NCBI GenBank assembly: GCA_964353185.1
Contig: CAYGUV010000006.1
Coordinates: 1 to 64,000, forward strand
Reading direction: 5' to 3'
Length of the DNA: 64,000 nucleotides
Source of the DNA: GCA-2708415 sp964353185
GTDB taxonomy: Bacteria; Pseudomonadota; Alphaproteobacteria; Micavibrionales; Micavibrionaceae
Shown here: in pieces, positions 25,832-35,835 of the stretch
Layout: every line of letters begins with the position of its first letter
Numbering within the stretch: position 1 is the first letter of the stretch
Made by a program: the position numbers and the translations under genes
The notes under the pieces: generated by a model
Seen by the model: the letters and a program-made list of their open reading frames with translations, nothing else
Databases searched by the model: none
Told to the model about the DNA's origin: nothing

Positions 25832-26607
25832 CGCAAAACCTCAAAATAGAATTAAATGATGTTAAGAAATCATTTGGATCCAAAACCGTTTTGAATGGCG
25901 TTGATCTAAAAGTAAATCGCGGTGAAAGCATGGTCATCATTGGCGGATCTGGCACAGGAAAATCAGTCACCCTAAAATGTATATTGGGGCTCATGACACC
26001 TGATTCAGGTATTATAAAAATTGACGGGCAAGATACCGCTACGTTTAAAAATCAAGACCGCCAAAATATGATGAAAAAATTTGGTATGTTGTTTCAAGGC
26101 GGTGCATTATTTGATTCTATGAAAGTGTGGGAAAATATCGCATTTGGTCTGGTTCAGGGGCAACAAATGGACCGCGAAGAAGCGCATGTTATTGCCATTG
26201 AAAAATTAAAGCAGGTTGGCCTGACACCAGAAACTGGGGAATTATTTCCAGCCGAAATCTCTGGTGGTATGCAAAAACGTGTCTCTCTTGCCCGCGCCAT
26301 CGCAACAAACCCAGAGATTATCTTTTTTGATGAACCAACAACAGGTTTAGACCCCATTATGGCCGATGTAATTAACAATCTAATCGTTGATTGCGTTAAA
26401 GACTTGGGCGCAACTGCTGTTACCATCACCCATGATATGACAAGCGCGCATAAAATTGCCGACAAAATTGCAATGATTTATGATGGAAAAATTATATGGG
26501 ATGGCGATGTTAAAAATCTATATTCATCTGGCAACTCTCACGTAGATCAATTCATTCATGGGCGCGCCGATGGACCAATTACAAAACACGCTGCCTTTAA
26601 AGCGTAA
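25828..26607 (+). CDS. mlaF: MlaF-family lipid ABC transporter ATPase
   Basis: A 259-residue ATPase partner of MlaE. Walker A IGGSGTGKSVTLK, the Q-loop in MLFQGGALFDSM, the signature ISGGMQKRVSLARAI and Walker B EIIFFDEPTTGLDP are all intact; the final His switch is in ITHDM. It is translationally coupled to mlaE. No mlaB or mlaC was found adjacent. Confidence 0.95.
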   Translation: MTQNLKIELNDVKKSFGSKTVLNGVDLKVNRGESMVIIGGSGTGKSVTLKCILGLMTPDSGIIKIDGQDTATFKNQDRQNMMKKFGMLFQGGALFDSMKVWENIAFGLVQGQQMDREEAHVIAIEKLKQVGLTPETGELFPAEISGGMQKRVSLARAIATNPEIIFFDEPTTGLDPIMADVINNLIVDCVKDLGATAVTITHDMTSAHKIADKIAMIYDGKIIWDGDVKNLYSSGNSHVDQFIHGRADGPITKHAAFKA

Positions 26608-26660
26608 ATTCACATGAATTCTCCTTCAAATCACCACAAAGCTGTGGCATAACAATTTCC

Positions 26661-29318
26661 ATGCGATGGTTATCCCACTTAATGTTGGCGTTTGTTTCCC
26701 TAGGCTTTCTTGGTTTGATTGCCGGAATTGGCACGATTGGGTTTGTTGTTGGATATTATGGGCAAGACCTGCCTGAGTATGAACAACTAAAAGAATATAA
26801 GCCAGATGTCATGACCCGCATCTATGCCGCGGATGGAGATTTGCTGGCTGAATATGCCACGGAAAAACGTGTCTTCGTCCCAATTCAAAAAATTCCTGAT
26901 GTAATCAAAGACGCTTTTTTATCTGCCGAAGATCAAAATTTTTATAATCATGCTGGTATTGATCCTATCGCTATCGCGCGTGCAATGGTTATGAACCTTA
27001 AAAATATTGGAAAAGATCGTCGTTTGGTTGGAGCATCCACAATTACACAACAAGTCGCAAAAAACTTCTTACTCACCAACGAAGTCTCCTATGAACGTAA
27101 AATAAAAGAAGCTATCTTGGCTTTGAGATTGGAAAAAGCCCTTACAAAAGATGAATTATTAGAGCTTTATTTAAATGAAATATTTTTAGGACAACGCGCT
27201 TATGGTGTTGCCTCTGCCGCACAAATTTATTTTGACAAATCTTTAGATGAATTAGAAATTAACGAAGCCGCTTATTTAGCCGCCCTACCAAAAGCACCCA
27301 ACAACTACCATCCGGTCAGAAAATATGACGCCGCTATAGCCCGCCGTAACTGGGTTATAGATCGCATGCGCAAAGATGGCCATATCGAAAAAGCACAAGC
27401 TGAAATTGCCAAAGAAAAACCGCTTACCATGGCCAATCGTCAAATGTCAGAAAATATTGATAGTGATTTTTTTGCAGAAGAAGTCCGCCGCATCGTCAAA
27501 TCAAAATATGGTCAAGAAAGCCTATATCAAGGTGGACTCACGGTAAAATCAAGCCTCCACCCCGTATTGCAAAACATGGCAGCTGATTCTTTGCGTAAAG
27601 GTCTAATGGACTATGATAAGCGTCACGGATGGCGCGGGCCAATCGCTACGCTTAAATCAATGGATAACTGGCAAGAAGACCTTAATAAAATTGCCGAGCC
27701 TGCAGGACAGTTAGACAATTGGGAAATGGCTGTTGTTACAAATATAACGATTGAGAAAGCAGCCCTAGGTTTTTCCGATGGTTCAATTTCCCCACTTCCA
27801 CTTGAGGGATTAAGATGGGCTAGAAAATGCTTACAAGATTGTTATGCGTTAGGGGCACCTATCACTAGTGTGGAGCAAGTTTTGGATAAAGGTAATGTCG
27901 TTCTTGTTGAAAAAATTGATAAAGAATACGTCCTTAGACAAATACCAAAAGTGCAAGGCGCTATTATCGCTCTTGATCCTCATACTGGCCGTGTGTTGGC
28001 GATGCAAGGGGGCTGGACACAAAACACGTCAAGTTTTAATCGCGCTACCCAAGCGATGAGACAGCCAGGATCAGCCTTTAAACCTTTCGTCTATCTTGCG
28101 GCCCTCGATAATGGATTCACCCCCGCCAGCATCGTCGTTGACGGCCCTTTTGAAAAATACGATGCGGCGACAGGAAAAACTTGGCGTCCGACTAACTATT
28201 CAAACAAATTTTATGGCCCTTCAACCCTTCGCGTGGGTTTGGAAAAATCTAGAAATTTAATGACGGTTCGTTTGGCAAATAATATCGGCATGCAAAAAGT
28301 ATCAGATTATGCCAAAAAATTTGGCATTAACGACAATATGCGTAAATATTTATCCCATTCACTTGGTGCCGGCGAAACAACTTTGTTAAAATTAACCGCC
28401 GCTTATGGGATGCTCGCCAATGGTGGAAAAAAAATCACACCGACTTTTATCGATCGCATCCAAGACAGGGAAGGCAAAACTATCTTCTCTTTTGACGACA
28501 GGCCATGCGCCAACTGTGGCGATCTTATCAAATGGGATGGACAGCGCGTGCCCGAAATAAAAGATACACGTGAACAAATTGCCGATGAGAAAACGGCTTA
28601 TCAAATTACATCAATGTTAGAAGGCGTTGTCCAACGCGGAACAGCTACCCGCTTAAAATCATTAAATCGTCCCCTTGCCGGTAAAACAGGTACAACAAAT
28701 GAATCAAAAGACACATGGTTTATTGGATACTCACCAAACTTAGTCGTTGGTGTCTTTGTTGGCTTTGACGAACCTAAATCCCTTGGTAAAAAAGAAACAG
28801 GCTCATCCGTTGCAGCCCCTATCTTTGGGGACTTTATGGCCAAAGCACTAGAAGACGAACCGGCTATTCCTTTTCGCTCCCCTCCGGGTATGAAAAATAT
28901 GCGTATTAACTCACTTACAGGTCGCCTTGCTGGTGCAGGCGATAGGAATGTAATCTGGGAAGCCTTTATTCCAGGAACAGAGCCAACCTTCAACAATTAT
29001 GCCTATGATGAAATTATTGACGGTAGTACGTCCTCTGATCCTTATGGCTATGCCCAATCTGACACGCCAATATATAATGATGGATCAGTAGAGATATATG
29101 ATTTGGAAAATGTAGAAGATGGAGATGACTCATTCTCCTATTTTTCTAATCGAAATACCCAAAGCGCAACCGATACTGATCAAGAACAACCATATAGCAC
29201 AGAGCGCCAAGAACGCGTCTATATTCCAAATACAAATTTAAACAAAAGACCCTCTGCCCCAAAACCTACACCGCAGGAACAAGAACCATCAATAACAGGA
29301 ACTGGTGGAATATATTAG
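26661..29318 (+). CDS. mrcA: Class A penicillin-binding protein 1A
   Basis: An 885-residue bifunctional glycosyltransferase/transpeptidase. A membrane anchor (residues 7-30) precedes the GT51 domain with SAEDQNFYNHAG, GASTITQQVAKN and RKIKEAILALRLE. The transpeptidase motifs are SAFK in RQPGSAFKPF, SRN in KSRNLMTV and KTGTTNESKDTWF. An acidic and Pro-rich 110-residue tail rich in Tyr/Asp/Ser ends the protein, longer than in E. coli. Insertions between the two domains are typical of alphaproteobacterial PBP1a. Confidence 0.95.
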   Translation: MRWLSHLMLAFVSLGFLGLIAGIGTIGFVVGYYGQDLPEYEQLKEYKPDVMTRIYAADGDLLAEYATEKRVFVPIQKIPDVIKDAFLSAEDQNFYNHAGIDPIAIARAMVMNLKNIGKDRRLVGASTITQQVAKNFLLTNEVSYERKIKEAILALRLEKALTKDELLELYLNEIFLGQRAYGVASAAQIYFDKSLDELEINEAAYLAALPKAPNNYHPVRKYDAAIARRNWVIDRMRKDGHIEKAQAEIAKEKPLTMANRQMSENIDSDFFAEEVRRIVKSKYGQESLYQGGLTVKSSLHPVLQNMAADSLRKGLMDYDKRHGWRGPIATLKSMDNWQEDLNKIAEPAGQLDNWEMAVVTNITIEKAALGFSDGSISPLPLEGLRWARKCLQDCYALGAPITSVEQVLDKGNVVLVEKIDKEYVLRQIPKVQGAIIALDPHTGRVLAMQGGWTQNTSSFNRATQAMRQPGSAFKPFVYLAALDNGFTPASIVVDGPFEKYDAATGKTWRPTNYSNKFYGPSTLRVGLEKSRNLMTVRLANNIGMQKVSDYAKKFGINDNMRKYLSHSLGAGETTLLKLTAAYGMLANGGKKITPTFIDRIQDREGKTIFSFDDRPCANCGDLIKWDGQRVPEIKDTREQIADEKTAYQITSMLEGVVQRGTATRLKSLNRPLAGKTGTTNESKDTWFIGYSPNLVVGVFVGFDEPKSLGKKETGSSVAAPIFGDFMAKALEDEPAIPFRSPPGMKNMRINSLTGRLAGAGDRNVIWEAFIPGTEPTFNNYAYDEIIDGSTSSDPYGYAQSDTPIYNDGSVEIYDLENVEDGDDSFSYFSNRNTQSATDTDQEQPYSTERQERVYIPNTNLNKRPSAPKPTPQEQEPSITGTGGIY

Positions 29319-29336
29319 GTAGATAAACGGGCGTAT

Positions 29337-30599
29337 CTACGCGGCGATTTTTTCTATCACAGAATCATAAGAAGGCATGCACTCAAGCGGCCCTAGGGAC
29401 GCCATCGTCGGTTTTGATGAAAATATCTGCTGACCTATGGATCGAATGTCTTCAATGCTTACCACGTTGACCTGCTCAATCAAATTATGAATGTCCACAA
29501 TCTGATTAAAGTTAATTAAATATTTTGCCTGACGATTGGCCCGCGATAACATTGATTCTTGGCCCATTAACAAAGATGCCTTTAACTGTGATTTTGCGCG
29601 GGATAGTTCTGCATCCAACACATTGTCTTGAGTGATCTTATTTATCTCATCAACCAAAACAGGCATAAGTTTTTCTAATTTTTCAGGGTCTGTACCAACA
29701 TAGATTTCAAATTGGCCATTATCTTTATACGCCGTATGCGATGCATAAACCGAATATGCCAATCCATGTTTTTCTCGAACAGATTGGAACAGGCGTGATG
29801 ACATGCCGCCACCCAATAACGTAGACAACACACCCGCATGATAATAATTAACATCAAACTTATCGATGCCTTCGAACCCTAAAACAACATGTGCTTGCTC
29901 CAATGATTTTTCTTGGCGTTTATCTCCGCCTTGATATTGGGCTTTATCGTAAGATGCACTATCTGTCTTTGGTAAATTGGTAAAATATTTTTCGGCTAAC
30001 CTTACAATATCGTCATGCGATACATTGCCTGATGCACATAAAACTAAGTTTTCTGCAGTATAAAATTTATTAATATATTTTTGTAAAATAGACTTATCAA
30101 TTTTTTCAATAATATTTGCTGTTCCCAAAATGGGCGCTCCCAATGATTGGCGTGGATATGCCGTTTCTTGATATAAATCAAAAACTAAATCATCGGGGGT
30201 ATCTGCGCACATGCCAATCTCTTGAATAATAACGCGCCGCTCTTTTAAAATTTCTTTCTCAGGAAAGCTTGAATTTTGAATCATGTCTGACAAAACATCT
30301 ATCGCTAACTCAACATTCTCTTTTAATAAATGTATGTAATAGGCGGTGTTTTCGCGGCTCGTATAGGCGTTCATCTGCCCACCAACATTTTCAATTTGCG
30401 CCACAATATCTTGCGCGCTACGTGATGGGGTTCCGTTAAACAACATATGTTCGACCATATGAGCAACGCCATTATCAACCATATCTTCGTTGCGCGTTCC
30501 CACATCAACCCATAAACCAATCGCCACAGATTCAACAGTTTTTACAGTATCCGTTAAGACCCGCAGGCCATTTGAAAGGGTAGTGAGAGTCTTACTCAT
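29337..30599 (-). CDS. M16-family zinc peptidase (processing-peptidase-like)
   Basis: A 420-residue metallopeptidase of the insulinase/MPP family. The inverted zinc motif HMVEH (residues 47-51) and the downstream Glu in LKERRVIIQEIG are present, so it should be catalytic. Later GLAYSVYASHTAY matches the conserved C-terminal half. Alphaproteobacterial versions are close relatives of the mitochondrial processing peptidase beta subunit. It starts 16 bases after thrC stops, the common thrC-M16 order. No signal peptide, so it is likely cytoplasmic. Confidence 0.92.
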   Translation of the reverse strand: MSKTLTTLSNGLRVLTDTVKTVESVAIGLWVDVGTRNEDMVDNGVAHMVEHMLFNGTPSRSAQDIVAQIENVGGQMNAYTSRENTAYYIHLLKENVELAIDVLSDMIQNSSFPEKEILKERRVIIQEIGMCADTPDDLVFDLYQETAYPRQSLGAPILGTANIIEKIDKSILQKYINKFYTAENLVLCASGNVSHDDIVRLAEKYFTNLPKTDSASYDKAQYQGGDKRQEKSLEQAHVVLGFEGIDKFDVNYYHAGVLSTLLGGGMSSRLFQSVREKHGLAYSVYASHTAYKDNGQFEIYVGTDPEKLEKLMPVLVDEINKITQDNVLDAELSRAKSQLKASLLMGQESMLSRANRQAKYLINFNQIVDIHNLIEQVNVVSIEDIRSIGQQIFSSKPTMASLGPLECMPSYDSVIEKIAA

Positions 30600-30615
30600 T
30601 TTAAATTCAATCTAT

Positions 30616-32010
30616 TTAAATGTTGTCTTTAACAAACGCCTGAACGGTTTTCAAATCATTCTTCAAAACAGTCACAAATTCTGGACGATCATATAAATCG
30701 GCCAAAAATTCTGGCAACTCAGGGCGAATGCTTATGGCTTTTTCAACAGCGTCAGGAAATTTGGCAGGATGCGCGCAGGCTAATGATATCATCGGCACGG
30801 ATGGGTCTTCAGTTACTTGTTGGCTTGCATGCACGCCAACGGCTGTATGAGGGTCTAGAATATATCCTGTTTCCTTATAACATTGACGCATCATATCGGT
30901 TGTCTGTGTATCATCACAACGATAGGCGCTAAACTGACTACGTGCTTTGGCCATGTGTTCTTCACTAATTTTAAAAGATCCTGTTGATTTAAAGCTGCCC
31001 ATTAACTTAGCAATCGATGCTGTATCATGGTTTAGCAAATTACAAAGATAGCGTTCAAAATTACTGGAGATTTGAATATCCATACTTGGTGAAATTGATG
31101 GTTCAACGCCAGAGGCATTCATCTCACCCGTTTCAAAAAATCGGGTTAAAATATCATTACGGTTTGATCCAATCACCAGGCGCTTTATCGGCAATCCCAT
31201 TTGTTGCGCCGCATATGCCGCATAAATATTACCAAAGTTACCTGTTGGCACCGCAAATGAAACCTGACGCGATGGCCCGCCAACCGCTAAAGATGCCGTC
31301 ACATAATAAACAATTTGCGCCATAATCCGCGCCCAATTAATAGAGTTTACAGCCGACAAGCGAACATCATTGCGAAATTCGGTATCATTAAACATTGCCT
31401 TCACTAAATTTTGACAATCATCAAATGTGCCCTCTAATGCGATATTATGTACATTTGGCGCGTCAATCGTAGTCATCTGGCGACGCTGCACTTCGGATGT
31501 GCGATTATGCGGATGCAAAATAAAAATATCAATGTTCTTACACCCCTTACATGCCTCAATAGCAGCAGAGCCGGTATCACCAGATGTTGCACCAACAATC
31601 GTGATACGCTCCCCACGTTCGGCCAAGACATGGTCAAATAAACGACCGAGCAATTGAAGCGCATAATCTTTAAAGGCCAATGTGGGCCCATGGAATAATT
31701 CTAAAACCCAGCTATTGGGGCTAAGCTGTACCAAAGGCGCTACGGAGGAGTGATTAAAATTATCGCGATATACTTCTTTGACAATTTGTTTTAAATCATC
31801 TTCAGCAATATCATCACCAACAAATTTTGAAACCACATGATAGGCAATATCCGAATATGGCGCACCTGCAAAGCGATATAAATCGTCAAGTTTAAATTGT
31901 GGGAATTCTTCAGGAATAAAAAGGCCCCCATCTTCGGCAAGCCCCTTCATCAATACATCAACGAAGCTATTTTTTGAGGATTTATCGCGGGTAGAAATAT
32001 AATTTATCAT
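30616..32010 (-). CDS. thrC: Threonine synthase
   Basis: A 464-residue PLP enzyme converting O-phosphohomoserine to threonine. The PLP lysine is in LAFKDYALQLLGRLF, TSGDTGSAAIEA binds phosphate and FAVPTGNFGNIYA is the conserved later loop. It is the longer type of threonine synthase found in proteobacteria and yeast. Operon with the M16 peptidase. Confidence 0.96.
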   Translation of the reverse strand: MINYISTRDKSSKNSFVDVLMKGLAEDGGLFIPEEFPQFKLDDLYRFAGAPYSDIAYHVVSKFVGDDIAEDDLKQIVKEVYRDNFNHSSVAPLVQLSPNSWVLELFHGPTLAFKDYALQLLGRLFDHVLAERGERITIVGATSGDTGSAAIEACKGCKNIDIFILHPHNRTSEVQRRQMTTIDAPNVHNIALEGTFDDCQNLVKAMFNDTEFRNDVRLSAVNSINWARIMAQIVYYVTASLAVGGPSRQVSFAVPTGNFGNIYAAYAAQQMGLPIKRLVIGSNRNDILTRFFETGEMNASGVEPSISPSMDIQISSNFERYLCNLLNHDTASIAKLMGSFKSTGSFKISEEHMAKARSQFSAYRCDDTQTTDMMRQCYKETGYILDPHTAVGVHASQQVTEDPSVPMISLACAHPAKFPDAVEKAISIRPELPEFLADLYDRPEFVTVLKNDLKTVQAFVKDNI

Positions 32011-32059
32011 AAGAATATTTTTATCGATTTATTTAAGAAATGTCACGTCTAAAAGGCCT

Positions 32060-33793
32060 TTATGCGGCGTGTAAATAACGATCTTCCAAATGATGAATTA
32101 ATGCATCTGTTTTTAAAGAAGACCCAGTAACATCCTTAATCAACTTATCAGATCGCTGTACGCGGCCTTTTTGATGAATATTTTTACTTAGCCATTGATT
32201 TATTGGCGCATAATCACCCGATCGCACCAATGAAGGGATGTTTTGAATATCTTTGGCCATTGCCCCTTTGAATTGCGCAGCCATCATATGACCCAATGTA
32301 TAAGACGGGAAATAACCAAATTTTCCGACAAACCAGTGAACATCTTGTAAACATCCTTCTGCAAGAGTTTTTGGCTCAATCCCTGTAAATTTTTTGACTT
32401 CAGCATTCCACGCATCTGGTAAGTCATCAATTTTTAATCGTCCTGAAATCAAATCACGCTCCAGCTTCATGCGCATATTGATGTGATAAAAATAAGTAAC
32501 CTCATCAGATTCACGGCGTAATGGTGTTGCTTTTACGCGCGTTTTTGTACGATATAAATTATCTGCTGAAAACGCAGGATCGCCAAAACGTTGAAATAAC
32601 CCTTCTACTCGTGGCGATAAATATTCAAAAAATTCAGGCATACGTCCCAATATCATTTCAATAAGTAAGGCTTGGCTTTCTTGCATAGCTGCGCCCAAAT
32701 CTTGACCAACAGGCTGATATCGCCAAATGGCACGCGGCAATCCTTGAATGTACAGACCATGCCCCCCTTCATGCAATGCACTGCGCATTGAATTTAAAAA
32801 ATCTTTTTTAGAGGATGTTTTAATCACAAGACGGGTGTCATCCGGTGTTCCCCCTTCAACGGGGTTATGCCCCGTTTCATATAATCCCCCACGCTTAAAA
32901 TCAAACCCAATCAGTTTGAGCAGTGATTTATTTAATTGTAATTGTTTTTCTGAATCAAAAGGCCCTTTAATCGCTATCACTTCTGGTGATAGCTCCTGAT
33001 GCTTTCTGATTTTTGGATATAGATCATCAATTTTATCATGTAATTCTTGAAAATAAACATCAACCTCGTTCAGGCGCGCCCCTGGGATATATTCACGCAT
33101 CAACGCTTGATACAATGGGTCTGTGTCATGATGGTTTTCTTTTAAACATTTGGCTTGCGCAACAGAACGCTGCAAATCAATCATTTTGGATAAGAACTCT
33201 TTTGCACCATCCCAATCATTGTTCTGTAAAACATCACGGTGATGAACACGCCCCTCATATGATAAATGGGCACGGCGCTCCATAAGGTCTGCATCAATTT
33301 GGCAATGATGGCGATACATACTTTCCATCTCAAATAAATTAGCGGAATCCCAGTTATCCCAACTCTTACGGTTTTTCTTTTCGTGGACATGCGCTTTTTC
33401 AATTGCCTTGGCAACATCTGGGCAGGCTAAATCTTCGTGCATGCGCCGTGATAGAAAGGCAATTTGCCCCAAACGGCTCTTATAAGCGCCCGTCGGCATA
33501 GCCGTTAAAAAATCTCGACCTAAAGCTTCTAAAATACCATTCATACGCCCAATATCACGAAAGCGTTGCTTTAACAGCATATAACTTTCAGATGGGTGTT
33601 TTTGGGCCTGCTTTGGTAAGTCTTCATCAGCAATATCAATAGGTGACGGCAGTTGTAAAAGCGGTTCTTTATCCTTCCAACGCAAGCGTATACGCTTCGT
33701 CAACCGGCCTAAAGAATTATTAGAAAAGATGCTATATGGCCTATCGCTTATGCGCATCCATAAAGATTTAAAAAATCGTGTAATATTAGACAT
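32060..33793 (-). CDS. M32 carboxypeptidase (Taq/carboxypeptidase Pfu-like)
   Basis: A 577-residue metallocarboxypeptidase. The zinc motif HEGGH in ALHEGGHGLYIQG is intact, with DTRLVIKT before it and RVKATPLRRESDEVTYF after. The N-terminal 70 residues are basic and longer than in the usual 500-residue family members. The ATG at 33793 (ribosome site GAAGGCG) is chosen; an in-frame start at 33853 would lie inside the terminator hairpin of the upstream gene. It digests C-terminal residues of peptides, presumably in the cytoplasm. Confidence 0.9.
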   Translation of the reverse strand: MSNITRFFKSLWMRISDRPYSIFSNNSLGRLTKRIRLRWKDKEPLLQLPSPIDIADEDLPKQAQKHPSESYMLLKQRFRDIGRMNGILEALGRDFLTAMPTGAYKSRLGQIAFLSRRMHEDLACPDVAKAIEKAHVHEKKNRKSWDNWDSANLFEMESMYRHHCQIDADLMERRAHLSYEGRVHHRDVLQNNDWDGAKEFLSKMIDLQRSVAQAKCLKENHHDTDPLYQALMREYIPGARLNEVDVYFQELHDKIDDLYPKIRKHQELSPEVIAIKGPFDSEKQLQLNKSLLKLIGFDFKRGGLYETGHNPVEGGTPDDTRLVIKTSSKKDFLNSMRSALHEGGHGLYIQGLPRAIWRYQPVGQDLGAAMQESQALLIEMILGRMPEFFEYLSPRVEGLFQRFGDPAFSADNLYRTKTRVKATPLRRESDEVTYFYHINMRMKLERDLISGRLKIDDLPDAWNAEVKKFTGIEPKTLAEGCLQDVHWFVGKFGYFPSYTLGHMMAAQFKGAMAKDIQNIPSLVRSGDYAPINQWLSKNIHQKGRVQRSDKLIKDVTGSSLKTDALIHHLEDRYLHAA

Positions 33794-33841
33794 TATCGCC
33801 TTCGCTTGTTGACCACCTGTCATACATAGTACAGGAAGCAT

Positions 33842-33880
33842 AAAAAAAATCACCCGCCTAATTAAAGGAGGGTGATTTTA
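33842..33880 (-). terminator. Rho-independent terminator after the histone-like gene
   Basis: On the minus strand ATCACCC and GGGTGAT form a stem extended by CCT/AGG pairs with an A/T loop, followed by eight T residues (33850-33843). It ends the histone-like transcript and overlaps the longest possible start of the M32 gene. Confidence 0.8.
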
Positions 33881-33903
33881 AATTCGTTTATAGTCAAAAA
33901 AGA

Positions 33904-34338
33904 TTACTTCTTCTTTTTAACAACACGCTTTTTAGCGGGTGTTTTCTTCGGTGCTACTTTTTTAGGCGCCGCTTTTTTAACTGCTTTTTTAGTTGTTTTT
34001 ACAGCTTTCTTAGCAACCTTTTTCGTTTTCTTAACGGTCTTTTTTGCTACTTTCTTAGTCTTTTTAACTGCCTTTTTTGCAGGAGACTTCTTCGCTGCTG
34101 GTTTCTTCGCAGCTACCTTTTTCTTAGGGGCGGCTTTTTTCTTCACTACCTTTGTCGCTGCTGGTTTCTTTGCAGCTACTTTTTTCTTAGGGGCAGCTTT
34201 CTTTTTTGCTGCTGGTTTTTTCTTCGCAGTTTTTTTCGTCACTGCTGTCGCCATTGCTACTGTTTTTTTCTTAGTTGCTGGTTTCTTCTTAGCTGCCGTT
34301 TTTTTCTTGGCTGCTGGTTTCTTTTTAGCTGTTGCCAT
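33904..34338 (-). CDS. Lysine/alanine/proline-rich histone H1-like protein
   Basis: A 144-residue protein made almost entirely of Lys, Ala, Pro, Val and Thr, with repeats of AAKKKPA and KKTKKVAKK type. This is the composition of histone H1 C-terminal tails and of bacterial H1-like proteins (AlgP, HctA/B types), which bind DNA without sequence specificity. There is no folded domain or membrane segment. The ATG at 34338 has GGAG seven bases upstream; a start at 34350 lacks one. A terminator follows. Role in nucleoid compaction or transcription is inferred. Confidence 0.8.
   Translation of the reverse strand: MATAKKKPAAKKKTAAKKKPATKKKTVAMATAVTKKTAKKKPAAKKKAAPKKKVAAKKPAATKVVKKKAAPKKKVAAKKPAAKKSPAKKAVKKTKKVAKKTVKKTKKVAKKAVKTTKKAVKKAAPKKVAPKKTPAKKRVVKKKK
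34094..34200. repeat. In-frame direct repeat in the histone-like gene
   Basis: Two near-identical 44-base units (34094-34137 and 34157-34200), 63 bases (21 codons) apart, encode the repeated KKKAAPKKKVAAKKPAA block. Three to four mismatches separate them. The region could expand or contract by slippage or recombination. Confidence 0.7.
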
Positions 34339-34622
34339 TTTAGTCTCCATTTAATGTAAAATAATTTTTGAAAAAGTTTATCGAATGATAATAAAGGAAG
34401 GATGTTAACAAATTCTTTAGATTAAAAATTGATAACGTAGTAGTTACTCACGACATAAGTGTATAATAAAATGTATTTTTTGAAAACCTTTTTTCAATAA
34501 TCAAAAAATCATAAAAAGTTTTCCTACCCAACATGGGAAATACGAAGCGGGAAAATTAAAAGAATATCTCTTTTTCCTATCTAAATACCATCAAATAATA
34601 TAAGCCTTATTCGTACAAAATT

Positions 34623-35834
34623 ATGACTGAAAAAAATAAAAATATAGCCATCATTGGGGCAGGCGCTGCCGGATTAATGGCGGCCATAGAAGCGGGCAAA
34701 AAGGGGCACGATGTACGTGTTTATGACCACGCAAAAAAACCTGGTGAAAAAATAAGAATCTCTGGCGGAGGCCGATGTAATTTCACCAATATGTACACCA
34801 CACATGAAAATTTTATTGGGAAAAATAAACATTTCCACAAAAGTGCCTTAAGCCGCTATCCCTCTTCCACATTTATTTCCATGGTTGAAAAGCATAATAT
34901 TTCTTACCACGAAAAAAATCCAGATAAGGAAACCGGGCAATTATTTTGTGATGATAAGTCACAACAAATAATCAACATGCTTCTGGACGAAGCAGCGCAA
35001 TATAAAGTGCAAATAAACCTTGAAAAAATGATAGGCAGCGTCATTAAAAATTCTGATGATTTCACCCTAACGATTAATGATAAAAATCATGATTTTGATT
35101 GTGTCATTATTGCCACAGGAGGGCCCTCAATTCCCAAAATGGGAGCAAGTGATTTTGCTTATAAAATCGCACGTCAATTTGGGCATAACATTGTACCGAC
35201 CGAGCCCGCTTTGGTCCCTCTTACTTTTACAGATGAAGTGCTAAATTTAACAAAATCACTTTCTGGGGTCGCAATTGATTCGGTTTTAGTCAAAAGTGAT
35301 TCGTATCAATTTAACGATGATTTACTATTTACACATCGTGGATTAAGTGGCCCTGCTATTCTTCAAATTTCATCTTATTGGGCGGCAGGCGAATCATTAA
35401 ATGTTAATTTTTTATCAAAAACAGACATGTTTGAGATATTAAAAAATGCCCGCATTAACACCCCAAAAATTAAAACACAAAAATTCTTATCCCAATTTTT
35501 ACCCACGCGTTTTGTTGATGAGATTTTTAAACTGGTTATTGATGAACAAGATAGCCAAAATAATATTGCCGATTTATCCGATAAAAAATTGCAAAAAATT
35601 TCTAATTTTATAAATAACTGGACCGTTAAACCAAATGGGTCAGAAGGATATCGAAAAGCCGAAGTCACACGCGGCGGCATCAACACAAATGAAATTGATG
35701 CCCGCACATTTGAAAGTAAAAAATGTAAAGGCCTTTACTTTATTGGGGAGGCATTAGATGTAACCGGACATTTAGGTGGCCATAATTTTCAATGGGCATG
35801 GGCCAGCGGATATTGCTGCGGCCAAGATATTTAA
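34623..35834 (+). CDS. YhiN/HI0933-family FAD-dependent oxidoreductase
   Basis: A 403-residue flavoprotein. The N-terminal dinucleotide fold AIIGAGAAGLMAAIEA is followed by KKPGEKIRISGGGRCNFTN, a hallmark of the family, and the C-terminal GEALDVTGHLGGHNFQWAW binds FAD. The group includes the bile-acid dehydratase-like BaiN but its usual substrate is unknown. The gene is single and convergent with the first BLUF gene, one base apart. An ATG at 34623 follows poor ribosome-site sequence. Confidence 0.85.
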   Translation: MTEKNKNIAIIGAGAAGLMAAIEAGKKGHDVRVYDHAKKPGEKIRISGGGRCNFTNMYTTHENFIGKNKHFHKSALSRYPSSTFISMVEKHNISYHEKNPDKETGQLFCDDKSQQIINMLLDEAAQYKVQINLEKMIGSVIKNSDDFTLTINDKNHDFDCVIIATGGPSIPKMGASDFAYKIARQFGHNIVPTEPALVPLTFTDEVLNLTKSLSGVAIDSVLVKSDSYQFNDDLLFTHRGLSGPAILQISSYWAAGESLNVNFLSKTDMFEILKNARINTPKIKTQKFLSQFLPTRFVDEIFKLVIDEQDSQNNIADLSDKKLQKISNFINNWTVKPNGSEGYRKAEVTRGGINTNEIDARTFESKKCKGLYFIGEALDVTGHLGGHNFQWAWASGYCCGQDI

Positions 35835-35835
35835 G

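Noticed and set aside
34094..34200. CRISPR-like or satellite repeat
   Set aside because: Only two units, in frame and coding, inside a low-complexity protein gene.
33872..34354. Plus-strand 160-codon ORF over the histone-like gene
   Set aside because: Its Phe/Ala/Leu-rich product is the exact antisense of the Lys/Ala repeats. The minus frame has a ribosome site, a terminator and a typical H1-like composition.
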